Origin: Rhizobacter sp. Root404
GTDB taxonomy: Bacteria; Pseudomonadota; Gammaproteobacteria; Burkholderiales; Burkholderiaceae_C
Assembly: GCF_001425865.1 (NCBI RefSeq)
Contig: NZ_LMDS01000001.1
Coordinates: forward strand, 62,001 to 126,000
Reading direction: 5' to 3'
DNA length: 64,000 bases
The notes beneath the pieces were generated by a model. That model saw nothing but the letters and a program-made list of their open reading frames with translations. It had not been told where the DNA came from and did no database searches. The first letter of the stretch is position 1. Each line of letters opens with the position of its first letter. A program made the translations under genes and the position numbers. Below are positions 8,544 to 17,182 of this stretch, in pieces.

Positions 8544-9673
8544 GTGCGAGCCGACGCCTGATCGACCGCGCTCGGTTCACCGAGCTTTCTGTGGCGCTGC
8601 TTCTGGCGGCCTGTTCGCCCGCGTTCGCGCAGATCGATTGCTGGGCCGATGCCGAGCACCCCAAGACTGCCGATCTCCGGGCGGTCAGCGACCCGGTGGT
8701 GGCCCCGCTGCGGCGCATGCTGCACTCACTCAATGCGCTGCTGCATGCACGCCCGGGACTGCACGCGCTGCCGCGCACGCGGCTGCGCAGCAGCTGGCAG
8801 ATCGGCGGGCAGTGGGACGCGCCGGCGCGGCCGGCGCACTTCCTGCTGCGAGACCACCGCGAGTCGGTATGGGTGGCGGGGCGTTGCGACGTCGTCACCG
8901 GGGCGGACCGCATCGGGGCGCAGGCGACCATCGTCGCGAGCATCAACGCACCGCACGCCTTCTTCGGATCCGAAGTGCCCGAACTGAAGGACGACCAGTT
9001 CGCGGCCTGGCGCGAGCTGCCTGTCACCGGCACCTTGCGTGGGCGCCCGGTGCATGGCGGGCACATGCTGGTGTTCACCCGCCACGGGCTGCTTCCGTGG
9101 GTGCCCGTCACGACGGCCGAGTACCTCGACTTCACCGAGCGCGACCTGCAACGCAAGCGGGACGAGGCGCGCGTCAACGAAGCGGCAGCCCGCGCGGCTG
9201 CGGCGCCCGCCGCGCAGGACGAGATGCTCGAGCGGGTGACCGAGGGCCTGCGGCGCACGGACCCGGCAAACGCCGAGCGCCTGATCGCCGAGATCCGCGC
9301 CCAGCACGCCCAGGCACGTGCCGGCGAGGCGGCCGCGCAAGCGAGACGGCGCAGTCGGCAGGGCGTCGACGAGGCGCCCTTGGAGACCATGCTGCGCCGC
9401 GTGCGAGCCTGGCGGGCGGGTCTGAGCGCCGCACAACTGGCAGCACCCGCGCGCCTGGGCCTCAACGGCCTGCACGCGCCGGACGTGCCGTTGGAGCGCT
9501 ATCCGCGCCTGGCCAAGCCCGATCCAGCATTCCCTTGGGACCGGGCCAACCCCGCGCAGGCGCAGATGGTGAAGCTCGAGGTCCGTGGCGTTGACAACTT
9601 CGAACAGCCGATGCAGCGGGCGATGGAAGCGCTCGACCTCGACGCCCTCGACGCGCTGGTTCGCGAGCGCTGA
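8540..9673 (+). CDS. Exported protein of unknown function
   Basis: A 377-residue protein starting in an ATGA overlap with the preceding frame. Its N terminus has a hydrophobic segment containing LLLAAC, a possible lipobox with Cys at residue 25, followed by SPAFAQ, which could equally be a Sec cleavage site. The middle (about 195-280) is rich in Ala, Arg and Glu and probably forms long helices. The C-terminal part contains ERYPRLAKPDPAFPWDRANP. I do not recognise a family and see no catalytic motif. Confidence 0.7.
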   Translation: MSASRRLIDRARFTELSVALLLAACSPAFAQIDCWADAEHPKTADLRAVSDPVVAPLRRMLHSLNALLHARPGLHALPRTRLRSSWQIGGQWDAPARPAHFLLRDHRESVWVAGRCDVVTGADRIGAQATIVASINAPHAFFGSEVPELKDDQFAAWRELPVTGTLRGRPVHGGHMLVFTRHGLLPWVPVTTAEYLDFTERDLQRKRDEARVNEAAARAAAAPAAQDEMLERVTEGLRRTDPANAERLIAEIRAQHAQARAGEAAAQARRRSRQGVDEAPLETMLRRVRAWRAGLSAAQLAAPARLGLNGLHAPDVPLERYPRLAKPDPAFPWDRANPAQAQMVKLEVRGVDNFEQPMQRAMEALDLDALDALVRER

Positions 9674-9709
9674 GCGTCAGACGCGGCCACCGCCCCGCCC
9701 ATCGTCCGC

Positions 9710-10438
9710 ATGACAGCCTGCGCCGATCACTACGAGCACCACCTCGCTCCCGTCTACCTCTGGATGGCTGGTGGGCCGCAAGCTGCGTTGCAGGCGGGTC
9801 GGGCCGAGATCGAGGCACTGGCGTTGCCGCTCGGGCCAGGCTCCTGCGTCGTCGACCTGGGTGCCGGATTCGGAATGCACGCCATTCCGATGGCGCAGGC
9901 AGGCGCGTCCGTCGTCGCGATCGACTCGTCGCCCTTGCTGCTGCGGACTCTGGACGAACTGCGTGGGGCGGAGCCAGTCCGGGGGGTCTGCGATGACCTG
10001 CTCGCGTTCCCGATTCACCTGACAGAAGCGCCCGACGCGATTCTGTGCATGGGCGACACCATCACCCACCTGCCGGATGCCGGCGCCGTCGCGTCCTTGG
10101 TCCAGAGCGCCGCGGCCATGCTGAGACGGGGTGGATCCTTCGTGGTCTCCTTGCGCGACTACTCCGAGCCCTTGCTCGGCGACCAGCGCTTCATTCCGGT
10201 TCGCGGCGACGACATGCGCCTGCTCACCTGCTTCCTGGAGTACGAGGCGACGAGCGTCCTCGTGCACGACATCCTGCACGAGAGGACGGCAGACGGATGG
10301 ACCACGCGGGTGAGCCATTACCGCAAGCTGCGCTTGGCAACCGGCGAGCTGCTCGCACTGATGGAGTCGGGCGGGTTCGAGGTCAGAAGAGAAGCTGGCG
10401 TTCGAGGGCTGGTGCGGTTGGTTGCCGCCCGGCGCTGA
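9710..10438 (+). CDS. Class I SAM-dependent methyltransferase
   Basis: A 242-residue cytosolic methyltransferase. Motif I is VVDLGAGFGMHAI (about residues 45-57), with the acidic VVAIDSS that contacts the SAM ribose about twenty residues later. AILCMGDTITHLPD corresponds to the post-II region. The fold is Methyltransf_25/11-like. It stands alone, 36 bases after the preceding gene, and the substrate cannot be inferred. Confidence 0.85.
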   Translation: MTACADHYEHHLAPVYLWMAGGPQAALQAGRAEIEALALPLGPGSCVVDLGAGFGMHAIPMAQAGASVVAIDSSPLLLRTLDELRGAEPVRGVCDDLLAFPIHLTEAPDAILCMGDTITHLPDAGAVASLVQSAAAMLRRGGSFVVSLRDYSEPLLGDQRFIPVRGDDMRLLTCFLEYEATSVLVHDILHERTADGWTTRVSHYRKLRLATGELLALMESGGFEVRREAGVRGLVRLVAARR

Positions 10439-10824
10439 GTTCCTCCCGCGGGACTTTCGAGGATTGAATGGCGCATATGGGACGTCGAGCCGCAATCTGC
10501 GACCGTAGCACTCGGGTCGGGTACAGCCCACCGGGGGCGTCTGCCATTCGGTCGCTCAACTTGGGCGTCAGCTTTCCGGCTGTGAGATCGCGCACCCGAC
10601 TGGCGCGGGCTGACCCTACCTGACAGCTGGCAGTGGAAATTGCGCGCTGCACTGCGGTCGTTCGGGCGCGTGGAGGTGCTCTCCATTGAGCCGCCAATTG
10701 CCGAATACGCGTCGCGCAGGTACCAGACGCCTTGAAGGCGAGACCTGACACAAGCAACAAAGTCGGGAGGTGCCAAGCTGCGCAGAAGGTCTGAGCTAGG
10801 TGTCTTCCCTAATGTCGAATTTAT
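10439..10824. other. Intergenic, no gene seen
   Basis: About 390 bases with no frame that has native codon use. GC falls toward the right, ending in the AT-rich promoter of the transporter operon. Confidence 0.45.
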
Positions 10825-10867
10825 TGTCAACATAGATGTTGACATCTGTGTCGCCAAAACTTAGATT
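10825..10867 (+). promoter_or_regulatory. Promoter and palindromic operator of the hydantoinase operon
   Basis: The 20-base sequence TGTCAACATAGATGTTGACA (10825-10844) is a perfect inverted repeat of 9-base arms around AG. Its right arm contains a consensus -35 box TTGACA (10839-10844), followed by a 17-base spacer and TAGATT (10862-10867), a fair -10 box. The overlap suits repression. The likely binder is the GntR regulator encoded at the operon's end; many FCD-type GntR proteins bind short inverted repeats with a TGT/ACA edge. About 200 bases of leader follow before the first gene. Confidence 0.72.
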
Positions 10868-11072
10868 TAGATCCACAGCCTCTGACTCACCCGCCATTGC
10901 GATACGTTTCGGGGCTGCAGTCCCGCCGATGGGGCGCAGAAGTCCGACGCGCCGAAAGAGCGCGCAGCCTTCTCTGCCAGCGGCTCACCGTGCTTCAACC
11001 ATGAGATGGGGAGCGCGACCCTGCAAGGCCTTCGACGGCCGCCAGGCAACGCGCAGTCCGAGGAGACGACAG

Positions 11073-12389
11073 ATGCAATCCACAACGGCGGCCATCCCGG
11101 CAGACCTTGCCAATCCGGCGCTCCGGCCCACAAAAGTGCGCTGGAAGATCTTCCTGATGATGTTGTTCCTCATCTCGATCAACTACATCGATCGCGCCTC
11201 GCTATCGGTGGCGATGCCGCTGATCGCCAAGGAGTTCGACATCGGCCCGGCGTTGCAGGGCCTTCTGCTCAGTTCCTTCTTCTGGACCTACGCCTTCATG
11301 CAGATTCCGGGCGGCATGCTGGCTGACCGCTTCGGTCCGCGCGTCGTGATCGCCGGTGCCACGCTGGGCTGGGGCTTCTTCCAGGCGATTGCCGCCGTCT
11401 GCACAGGATGGGTGCCGTTGCTACTCACACGTCTTGGCCTTGGTGCGGCCGAGGCGCCGATCTACCCAGCCGGCGGCAAGCTCAACGGCATCTGGATGAC
11501 TCAGACCGAGCGTGGCCGCGGTGCGACCTTGCTCGATGGCGGCGCGCCCCTTGGCGCGGCGCTGGGCGCGATCCTGATCTCGGCCCTGATCGCATGGCTC
11601 GGGTCATGGCGCATGGCGTTCGTGATCGCTGGCGTCGGTACCATCATTGCCGGCTACTTCGCCTGGAGCTACATCCGCAACCACCCGCGCCAGCACCCTG
11701 GTGTCAACGAGGCAGAAGCCCGCTACATCGAAGCCAGTCATGCCGCCGATGCCGCCAAAGAGTCTCCCGACGCCAGCGGCCGGGTGCTGGACTTCTTTCG
11801 CTACCGCTCGGTGTGGGGCATGTTCTTCGGCTGGATGTGCTTCAACGCGCTGTTCTATGGCCTGCTCACCTGGATGCCGAACTATCTCTCCAAGGTGCAC
11901 GGCTTCGACATCAAGCAGATGGGCGGCGCGGTGTTCATCATGTTCTTCTCAGGCTTTGTCGGTGAGATGTTCGGCGGCTGGCTGGCCGACAAGTGGATGG
12001 CCGCCGGTGCCTCACAGAGCAAGGTGCTGCGCACGCTGTTCGGCGTCTCGTCGATCATCGCCACGATCTCGATCTACATGGTGGCGCAGATCAAGGACCC
12101 GGTCGCTGTCGTCGTGCTGCTGTCGGTGACGTTGTTCTTCCTGCGCTGGTGCGGCCTGTTCTGGTGCGTTCCGTCGATCCTCGGCACGCGTGCCCGGGTC
12201 GGCTTCCTCGGCGGCACGATGAACCTGGGCGGCAACTGTGCGGGCATCGGCGTGCCCATCGTGGTCGGCCTGATCGTGCAGGCCACCGGCTCGTACTTCA
12301 TGGCGCTGATGCTATTCGCAGCGGCCGGTGCCGGCCTGTTCATCTGCTCGACGATGCTGATCGACTACAGCAAGAAGCTGCCAGTCTGA
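11073..12389 (+). CDS. MFS transporter of the anion:cation symporter (ACS) type
   Basis: A 438-residue inner-membrane transporter with about 12 helices. The ATG at 11073 follows AGGAG (11061-11065). The first helix reads NYIDRASLSVAMPLI, the classic ACS opening that contributes to substrate binding in glucarate, galactonate and tartrate symporters. The loop between helices 2 and 3 has ADRFGPR, the MFS signature. As the first gene of an operon for ring-opening and isomerising enzymes, it probably imports the organic acid or cyclic amide that they process. The frame extends to 10836, but that start would precede the likely transcription start. Confidence 0.9.
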   Translation: MQSTTAAIPADLANPALRPTKVRWKIFLMMLFLISINYIDRASLSVAMPLIAKEFDIGPALQGLLLSSFFWTYAFMQIPGGMLADRFGPRVVIAGATLGWGFFQAIAAVCTGWVPLLLTRLGLGAAEAPIYPAGGKLNGIWMTQTERGRGATLLDGGAPLGAALGAILISALIAWLGSWRMAFVIAGVGTIIAGYFAWSYIRNHPRQHPGVNEAEARYIEASHAADAAKESPDASGRVLDFFRYRSVWGMFFGWMCFNALFYGLLTWMPNYLSKVHGFDIKQMGGAVFIMFFSGFVGEMFGGWLADKWMAAGASQSKVLRTLFGVSSIIATISIYMVAQIKDPVAVVVLLSVTLFFLRWCGLFWCVPSILGTRARVGFLGGTMNLGGNCAGIGVPIVVGLIVQATGSYFMALMLFAAAGAGLFICSTMLIDYSKKLPV

Positions 12390-12408
12390 GCACGCCGCGG
12401 TGCAAGCC

Positions 12409-13173
12409 ATGATGAATCGCAAACTGATCGGCGTGCTGACGCCGTCGTCCAACACCGCGCTGGAGCCGTTGACCAGCGCGATCGTCGGCACCGTGCCGGG
12501 CGTGTCAGCACATTTCTCGCGCTTCACGGTCACCGAGATCTCGCTGCGCGATGCTTCGCTGAACCAGTTCGACGACAGCAAGATCCTCGAGGCAGCACGG
12601 CTGCTGGCCGATGCGCGTGTCGACGTGATCTGCTGGAGCGGCACCTCGGCGAGCTGGCTCGGCTTCGAGAAGGACCGGGCGTTGTGCGCTCGCATCACCG
12701 AGGCCACCGGCATCCCGGCGACCACCTCGGTGCTGGCGCTCAACGAACTGCTGGCCGCGCAGGGCGCGCGCACGCTGGGCCTAGTGTCGCCCTATGTCGA
12801 AGACGTACAGCAGCGCATCGTCGCCAACTACACCGGAATTGGCATCGATTGCGTGGCCGAGCGGCACCTCGATCTCTCGGTGAACTTCGCGTTCAGTGAG
12901 GTCGAGCCGGACATCCTGCGCCGCATGCTGCGCGAGGTGGCGCAGCAGCGGCCCGACGCAATGACCATCATGTGTACCAACTTGCACGGCGCACAGTTGG
13001 TCGACGAGATGGAGCGCGAGCTCGGCATCCCCATCTACGATTCGGTCAGCACAGTGGTCTGGAAGGCGCTGCAGAGCATTGGCGCCGACCTCGGCAGCGT
13101 CAAGGGTTGGGGCGGCCTGTTCGACCCGCTGTCCCGAGCGCGGACCGACAACCCCCTCGAGAGGCGCGCATGA
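12409..13173 (+). CDS. Maleate isomerase / arylmalonate decarboxylase-like protein
   Basis: A member of the Asp/Glu racemase superfamily (254 residues). Maleate isomerases use two cysteines, and both are in place here: VICWSGTS (Cys about 75) and IMCTNLHG (Cys about 189). The N-terminal IGVLTPSSNTALEP matches the substrate-binding loop of that family. It would convert maleate to fumarate, or act on a related dicarboxylate. The start could be 12400 (GTG), 12409 or 12412. Its end overlaps the hydantoinase start as ATGA. Maleate is an expected product of imide or maleamate breakdown, which fits the operon. Confidence 0.85.
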   Translation: MMNRKLIGVLTPSSNTALEPLTSAIVGTVPGVSAHFSRFTVTEISLRDASLNQFDDSKILEAARLLADARVDVICWSGTSASWLGFEKDRALCARITEATGIPATTSVLALNELLAAQGARTLGLVSPYVEDVQQRIVANYTGIGIDCVAERHLDLSVNFAFSEVEPDILRRMLREVAQQRPDAMTIMCTNLHGAQLVDEMERELGIPIYDSVSTVVWKALQSIGADLGSVKGWGGLFDPLSRARTDNPLERRA

Positions 13174-14600
13174 GCTCCCGCGAACTTGACCTCGTGGTGC
13201 GCAACGCGCGCGTCGCGACCGCCAGCGACACTTTCGATTCGGACATCGGCATCCGCGACGGCCGCATCGTGCAGCTGGGGCTCGACCTACCCGCCGGCCG
13301 GCGCGAGATCGACGCGGTCGGCCGCTACGTGACACCGGGCGGCGTCGACGCGCATTGCCACCTCGACCAGCCGATGGAGGCCCCGGCGCGCATGGCCGAC
13401 GACTTCGACACCGGCACCCGTGCCGCCGCCTGCGGCGGAACGACCACGGTGATCCCGTTCGCGGCGCAGCAGAAGGGGCAGTCGCTGCGTGCCGCGGTGC
13501 GGGATTACCACCAGCGCGCCGAAGGCCGTGCCCATGTCGACTATGCGTTCCACCTGATCGTCAGCGACCCGACCGAAGACGTGCTGAAGCACGAGTTACC
13601 GCAGCTGATTGCCGAGGGCTACACCTCGTTCAAGATCTACATGACGTACGACGATCTGAAGCTCGACGACGGCCAGATCCTCGATGTGCTGGCGGTGGCG
13701 CGCGAACAGGGCGCGATGGCCATGATCCACGCCGAAAACGCAGACTGCATCGAGTGGCTGACCAAGCGCCTCGAGGCCAGCGGCCGCACTGCGCCGCGCT
13801 TCCATGCACATGCGCGACCGATGCTCGTCGAGCGCGAGGCAACGCATCGGGCGATTGCGCTGTCGGAGCTGGTCGACGTACCGATCATGATCGTCCACGT
13901 CTCGGGTCGCGAGGCCGTCGAGCAGATCCGCTGGGCGCGCGCGCACGGCCTGAACGTATTTGCCGAAACCTGCCCGCAATACCTGTTCCTCACCGCGGAC
14001 GATCTCGGCATCGACGACAGCTACCAAGGCGCGCGCTGCATCTGCAGCCCGCCACCGCGCAACCGCGAGAACCAGCAAGTGATCTGGAACGGGCTGGCCG
14101 ACGGGCTGTTCACGATCTTCTCGTCGGACCACGCACCGTTCCGCTACGACGCGCCCGAAGGCAAGAGGCCCGGCGGCCAGGAAGTCGCGTTCCGCCACGT
14201 CCCGAACGGCATCCCGGGCATCGAGACGCGCCTGCCGCTGCTGTTTTCGCACGGCGTGCTCGACGGGCGCATCACGATCAACCGCTACGTCGAACTCACA
14301 TCGACCAACCCGGCCAAGGCGTACGGGCTGCATCCGCGCAAGGGCACGATCGCAGTCGGCTCCGACGCCGACCTGGTGGTCTGGGGCGCCACGCCGCGCA
14401 CGATCCGCAACGCCGACCTACACCACGCCGTCGATTACACGCCTTACGAGGGCATCGAGGTCCAGGCCTGGCCGGCGCTGACGCTGGCCGGCGGCGACAT
14501 CGTGTGGGACGGCAGCGCCTTCCATCCGCGCACCGGACGCGGGCAATTCCTGCGCCGTGCGCGCCCCAGCCTGCTGCCCGTGCCGCGCCAACCCAGCTGA
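13170..14600 (+). CDS. Dihydropyrimidinase / D-hydantoinase family amidohydrolase
   Basis: A 476-residue cyclic amidohydrolase. The binuclear metal site is complete: DAHCHLDQP (His62 and His64), the lysine to be carboxylated in SFKIYMTYDD (Lys155), MIHAEN (His187), IVHVSG (His243) and SSDHAPF (Asp320). The enzyme would open a cyclic ureide or imide such as a hydantoin, dihydropyrimidine or related ring. The ATG at 13170 overlaps the upstream stop. No N-carbamoylase lies in the operon, so either the product is used directly or a carbamoylase is encoded elsewhere. Confidence 0.93.
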   Translation: MSSRELDLVVRNARVATASDTFDSDIGIRDGRIVQLGLDLPAGRREIDAVGRYVTPGGVDAHCHLDQPMEAPARMADDFDTGTRAAACGGTTTVIPFAAQQKGQSLRAAVRDYHQRAEGRAHVDYAFHLIVSDPTEDVLKHELPQLIAEGYTSFKIYMTYDDLKLDDGQILDVLAVAREQGAMAMIHAENADCIEWLTKRLEASGRTAPRFHAHARPMLVEREATHRAIALSELVDVPIMIVHVSGREAVEQIRWARAHGLNVFAETCPQYLFLTADDLGIDDSYQGARCICSPPPRNRENQQVIWNGLADGLFTIFSSDHAPFRYDAPEGKRPGGQEVAFRHVPNGIPGIETRLPLLFSHGVLDGRITINRYVELTSTNPAKAYGLHPRKGTIAVGSDADLVVWGATPRTIRNADLHHAVDYTPYEGIEVQAWPALTLAGGDIVWDGSAFHPRTGRGQFLRRARPSLLPVPRQPS

Positions 14601-14624
14601 ACGCAACTTCCAGACGAGGCCGCG

Positions 14625-15380
14625 ATGAACCTGCTGCTGATCAACCCCAACACCTCGCAAAGCGTTTCCGACCTGATCGAGGCCGAGGCGCGCCGCGCTG
14701 CCGCGCCCGGCACGCAGGTGAGCGTCCTGACGGCACCGTTCGGGGTCGCCTACATCGAGACGCGCTTCGAGTCGCTGATCGGCGCCTATGCGGCCGCGAC
14801 AATCGCCGCCGAGCACTGGGAGAGGCACGATGCCATCGTCGTCGCCGCGTTCGGCGACCCCGGCATCGTCGGCCTGCGCGAAGCGCTCGACATTCCCGTG
14901 GTCGGCCTGACCGAGGCGGCGCTGATGAGCGCCTGCCTGCTCGGCCAACGCTTCTCCATCGTGGCGATCTCGCGGCGCATCACGGCCTGGTACCGCGAGT
15001 GCGTCCAGGCCAACGGCTTGCTCGACCGGCTGGCGAGCATCCGCAGCCTGGACGGCCCGTTGCGCGACATCGGGCGTGTGCAGGACGACCACACGGAACG
15101 CCTGCAGGCGCTGTGCCTGTCGGCCGTCGAAGACGACGGTGCGGACGTGATCATCATCGCCGGCGCACCGCTGGCCGGTCTGGCGCGCTCGATCAAGGAC
15201 CGCATTCCGGTGCCGGTCGTCGATGGCGTATCGAGCGCCGTCTGCCATGCGCAAACCCTGGTCTCGCTCGCGCCCGCGCCGGCACGCCGTGGCAGCTTCG
15301 CGCCGCCGCCGCTCAAGCCGAACCGGGGCCTGCCCGAGGCCGTGGTGCGCCTGCTGGCACGCGATGCCGGGCGCGCATGA
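14625..15380 (+). CDS. Asp/Glu/hydantoin racemase-family protein lacking both usual cysteines
   Basis: A 251-residue HyuE-like protein. LLINPNTSQSVSD at the N terminus and AFGDPGI and GAPLAGLA further on identify the family. Studied hydantoin and allantoin racemases use two cysteines, in CF(G/S)DPG and GCAG contexts. Here both positions hold alanine (about residues 75 and 181). A subset of family members shares this form. It may not be a cysteine-dependent racemase at all. The gene follows the hydantoinase by 24 bases within the operon. Confidence 0.85.
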   Translation: MNLLLINPNTSQSVSDLIEAEARRAAAPGTQVSVLTAPFGVAYIETRFESLIGAYAAATIAAEHWERHDAIVVAAFGDPGIVGLREALDIPVVGLTEAALMSACLLGQRFSIVAISRRITAWYRECVQANGLLDRLASIRSLDGPLRDIGRVQDDHTERLQALCLSAVEDDGADVIIIAGAPLAGLARSIKDRIPVPVVDGVSSAVCHAQTLVSLAPAPARRGSFAPPPLKPNRGLPEAVVRLLARDAGRA

Positions 15381-15438
15381 CGCTGTGCCCTGTGCCGGCG
15401 AGCCGCCCGCCAGAGGCACGCCGATAGAATCGGCCGCG

Positions 15439-16149
15439 ATGTCCAACAAAGTCTCAGCCCGCAACGAAAGCGGCAGCGCGTCCGTCCGCGAACACAGCGT
15501 CGACGAGATTGCCGAGAAGATCTCGGCGGCGATCCTCGAGCACCGGCTCGCGCCGGGCACCAAGCTCGGCGAGGACCGCCTGGCCACGATTTTCGTCACC
15601 AGCCGCGCCAAGGTGCGCGAGGTGCTCACGCGGTTGGCGCACGAGCAGATCGTCGAACTCGTCCCGCAGCGCGGCGCCTTCGTCGCCAAGCCGACCATCG
15701 AGCAGGCGCAGGATGTGTTTGAGGCGCGTCGCCTGATCGAGCCCGGCGTGCTGCGCCGGCTCATCAAGACACTGGACGACGTCAAGCAGCAGCGCCTGCG
15801 CCAGCACCTCGAACTCGAGGCCGACGCGCGCAAGCGCGACGACAAGCGCGCCATCGTGCGGCTGTCGGGAGAGTTCCACGTGCTGCTCGCCGAACTGGCA
15901 GGCAATTCTTCGTTGACGCGCACGATGCGCGAACTGTCTGCGCTCACCTGTTTGATCATTTCCTTGTACGACGCGCCCACGGCAACCAGCTGTCGCGCCG
16001 ACGAACATGAAGAAATCGTTGCGGCGGTCAAGCGCGGCGATGCAAAGCGTGCCGAAAGCCTGATGCTCCATCACCTCGACCACATCGCGCAAAGCCTGAA
16101 GCTCGATGCCGATGTCGAGGATGCCGATCTGGAGAGCATATTCCGCTGA
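15439..16149 (+). CDS. GntR-family regulator with FCD ligand domain
   Basis: A 236-residue regulator. The N-terminal winged helix contains LAPGTKLGEDRLA and SRAKVREVLTRLAHEQIVELVPQRGAFV, the standard GntR pattern. The C-terminal all-helical FCD domain (about residues 90-225) has FEARRLIEPGVLRRL, the FHVLLAELAGN region and HEEIVAAVKRGD, with histidines that usually hold a metal. As the last gene of the operon it probably controls the palindrome at 10825-10844. Candidate ligands are the imported ring compound or its dicarboxylate product. Confidence 0.92.
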   Translation: MSNKVSARNESGSASVREHSVDEIAEKISAAILEHRLAPGTKLGEDRLATIFVTSRAKVREVLTRLAHEQIVELVPQRGAFVAKPTIEQAQDVFEARRLIEPGVLRRLIKTLDDVKQQRLRQHLELEADARKRDDKRAIVRLSGEFHVLLAELAGNSSLTRTMRELSALTCLIISLYDAPTATSCRADEHEEIVAAVKRGDAKRAESLMLHHLDHIAQSLKLDADVEDADLESIFR

Positions 16150-16494
16150 GCCTGACCGGCGGCTGCCCATGCTGATCACGTTCCGCGCCAACTGCGGCTG
16201 CATTCGTCGCGACTTTGGCCGTCACTACAGGTGCCCACTTCCGTCAGGCGAACTCTGACTGCCGTCAAGCAGCCGTTGGGATACGTATGCTCGTGGCCGG
16301 GTCCGGATGGAGGGAGTGCGCGCCGTCAGCCGTCATGCGATTCGCCGAGACCCGAACAGCCAGTCGTCATGGACGCGAGTTCCACATCTCGACCAAAATC
16401 ACAGATTACTTGCGCTGCAAGATAGCCAAAAAGCGGACGCTTGGTGTTACGCAGGCCGACCCGCGACGAGCGCCCTAGCGTGCCACGCAGCGCC
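16150..16494. other. Intergenic, no intact gene seen
   Basis: A stretch of lower GC after the GntR gene with no frame of native codon use. It is the left part of a decayed region that runs to about 17,150. Confidence 0.45.
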
Positions 16495-16743
16495 CTATTC
16501 GAACAGGCCCGCAGTGCCGAGGGCCGGCCCGAGCGCACTGGCGAGAGTGGGTTCGCAATCCACGCCCGACAGCTGCTGACCGTACCGGAAGTTTGGCTGC
16601 AGCTTCATCACTGTGGCGGCCGCCTTGCGAGCTTCGATAACTTTGCCGATCTTGGCGAGCGCCGCTGCCTGCAGCATGTAGGAGATGCTGTGCGCCGGGT
16701 CGGCTTGGATCGCCCGGGTTGCAGCCTCAGTGGCCGCATGCTC
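16495..16743 (-). pseudogene. C-terminal remnant of a TPR-repeat protein
   Basis: The last 80 or so codons of a minus-strand frame look like the end of a tetratricopeptide-repeat protein: ATRAIQADPAHSISYMLQAA, then KIGKVIEARKAAATVMKLQP, with the TPR spacing of small and large residues. The end LQPNFRYGQQLSGVDC resembles the tails of TPR proteins fused to adenylate cyclase or winged-helix domains. The sequence upstream in the same frame is unrelated, with odd codon use, so the N-terminal bulk of the gene is gone. Confidence 0.5.
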
Positions 16744-16978
16744 ATGACAGTGTCGCCACCGGGGCATGAACACTACTTCGAGGAGCTCGCTCAGCTCGCA
16801 GCAGCCGGTGCCATGCTCGACGCGACAGTCGTAGGGGATCTGCGGCTCCGTTACGACACGGATCAACTGTCTGCGCTTCAGGCCGCCGACTAAGGCCTGC
16901 ACTGACCTACCTAAATCCGACGGCCAGGAAGGTCAGCTTCTGGCCGACTCGCGCATTGCAATAATGTCAATAGGGCCG

Positions 16979-17120
16979 TTACTGGATCCATTGCGGGGCT
17001 GCGTCGATGTCGACTTCTTCCATCGGCGAGAGGTGTTCGATGATGAATCGACAGCGCCTTGATCGGGTACTCTTGGTGCATCGACCGGGGGATCTCTGCA
17101 AGCCGGTCCAACAATGTGCC
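16979..17120 (-). pseudogene. Frameshifted gene tail, unrecognised
   Basis: Two overlapping minus-strand frames join into one plausible tail: LLDRLAEIPRSMHQEYPIKA in one frame, then RFIIEHLSPMEEVDIDAAPQ in another, ending at a TAA (complement of 16979-16981). The second part has native codon use. No start or upstream domain remains. I do not recognise the family. Confidence 0.3.
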
Positions 17121-17182
17121 GCGGCGCACTCGCGACCTGGCAACGCAACGCAACGCAAAGTGCGCTACATCAGGAGGTTGTC

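Noticed and set aside
10836..11072. An upstream in-frame start for the ACS transporter at 10836
   Set aside because: It lies inside the operator and before the likely transcription start. It adds 79 residues without family similarity, while 11073 has AGGAG and the normal N terminus.
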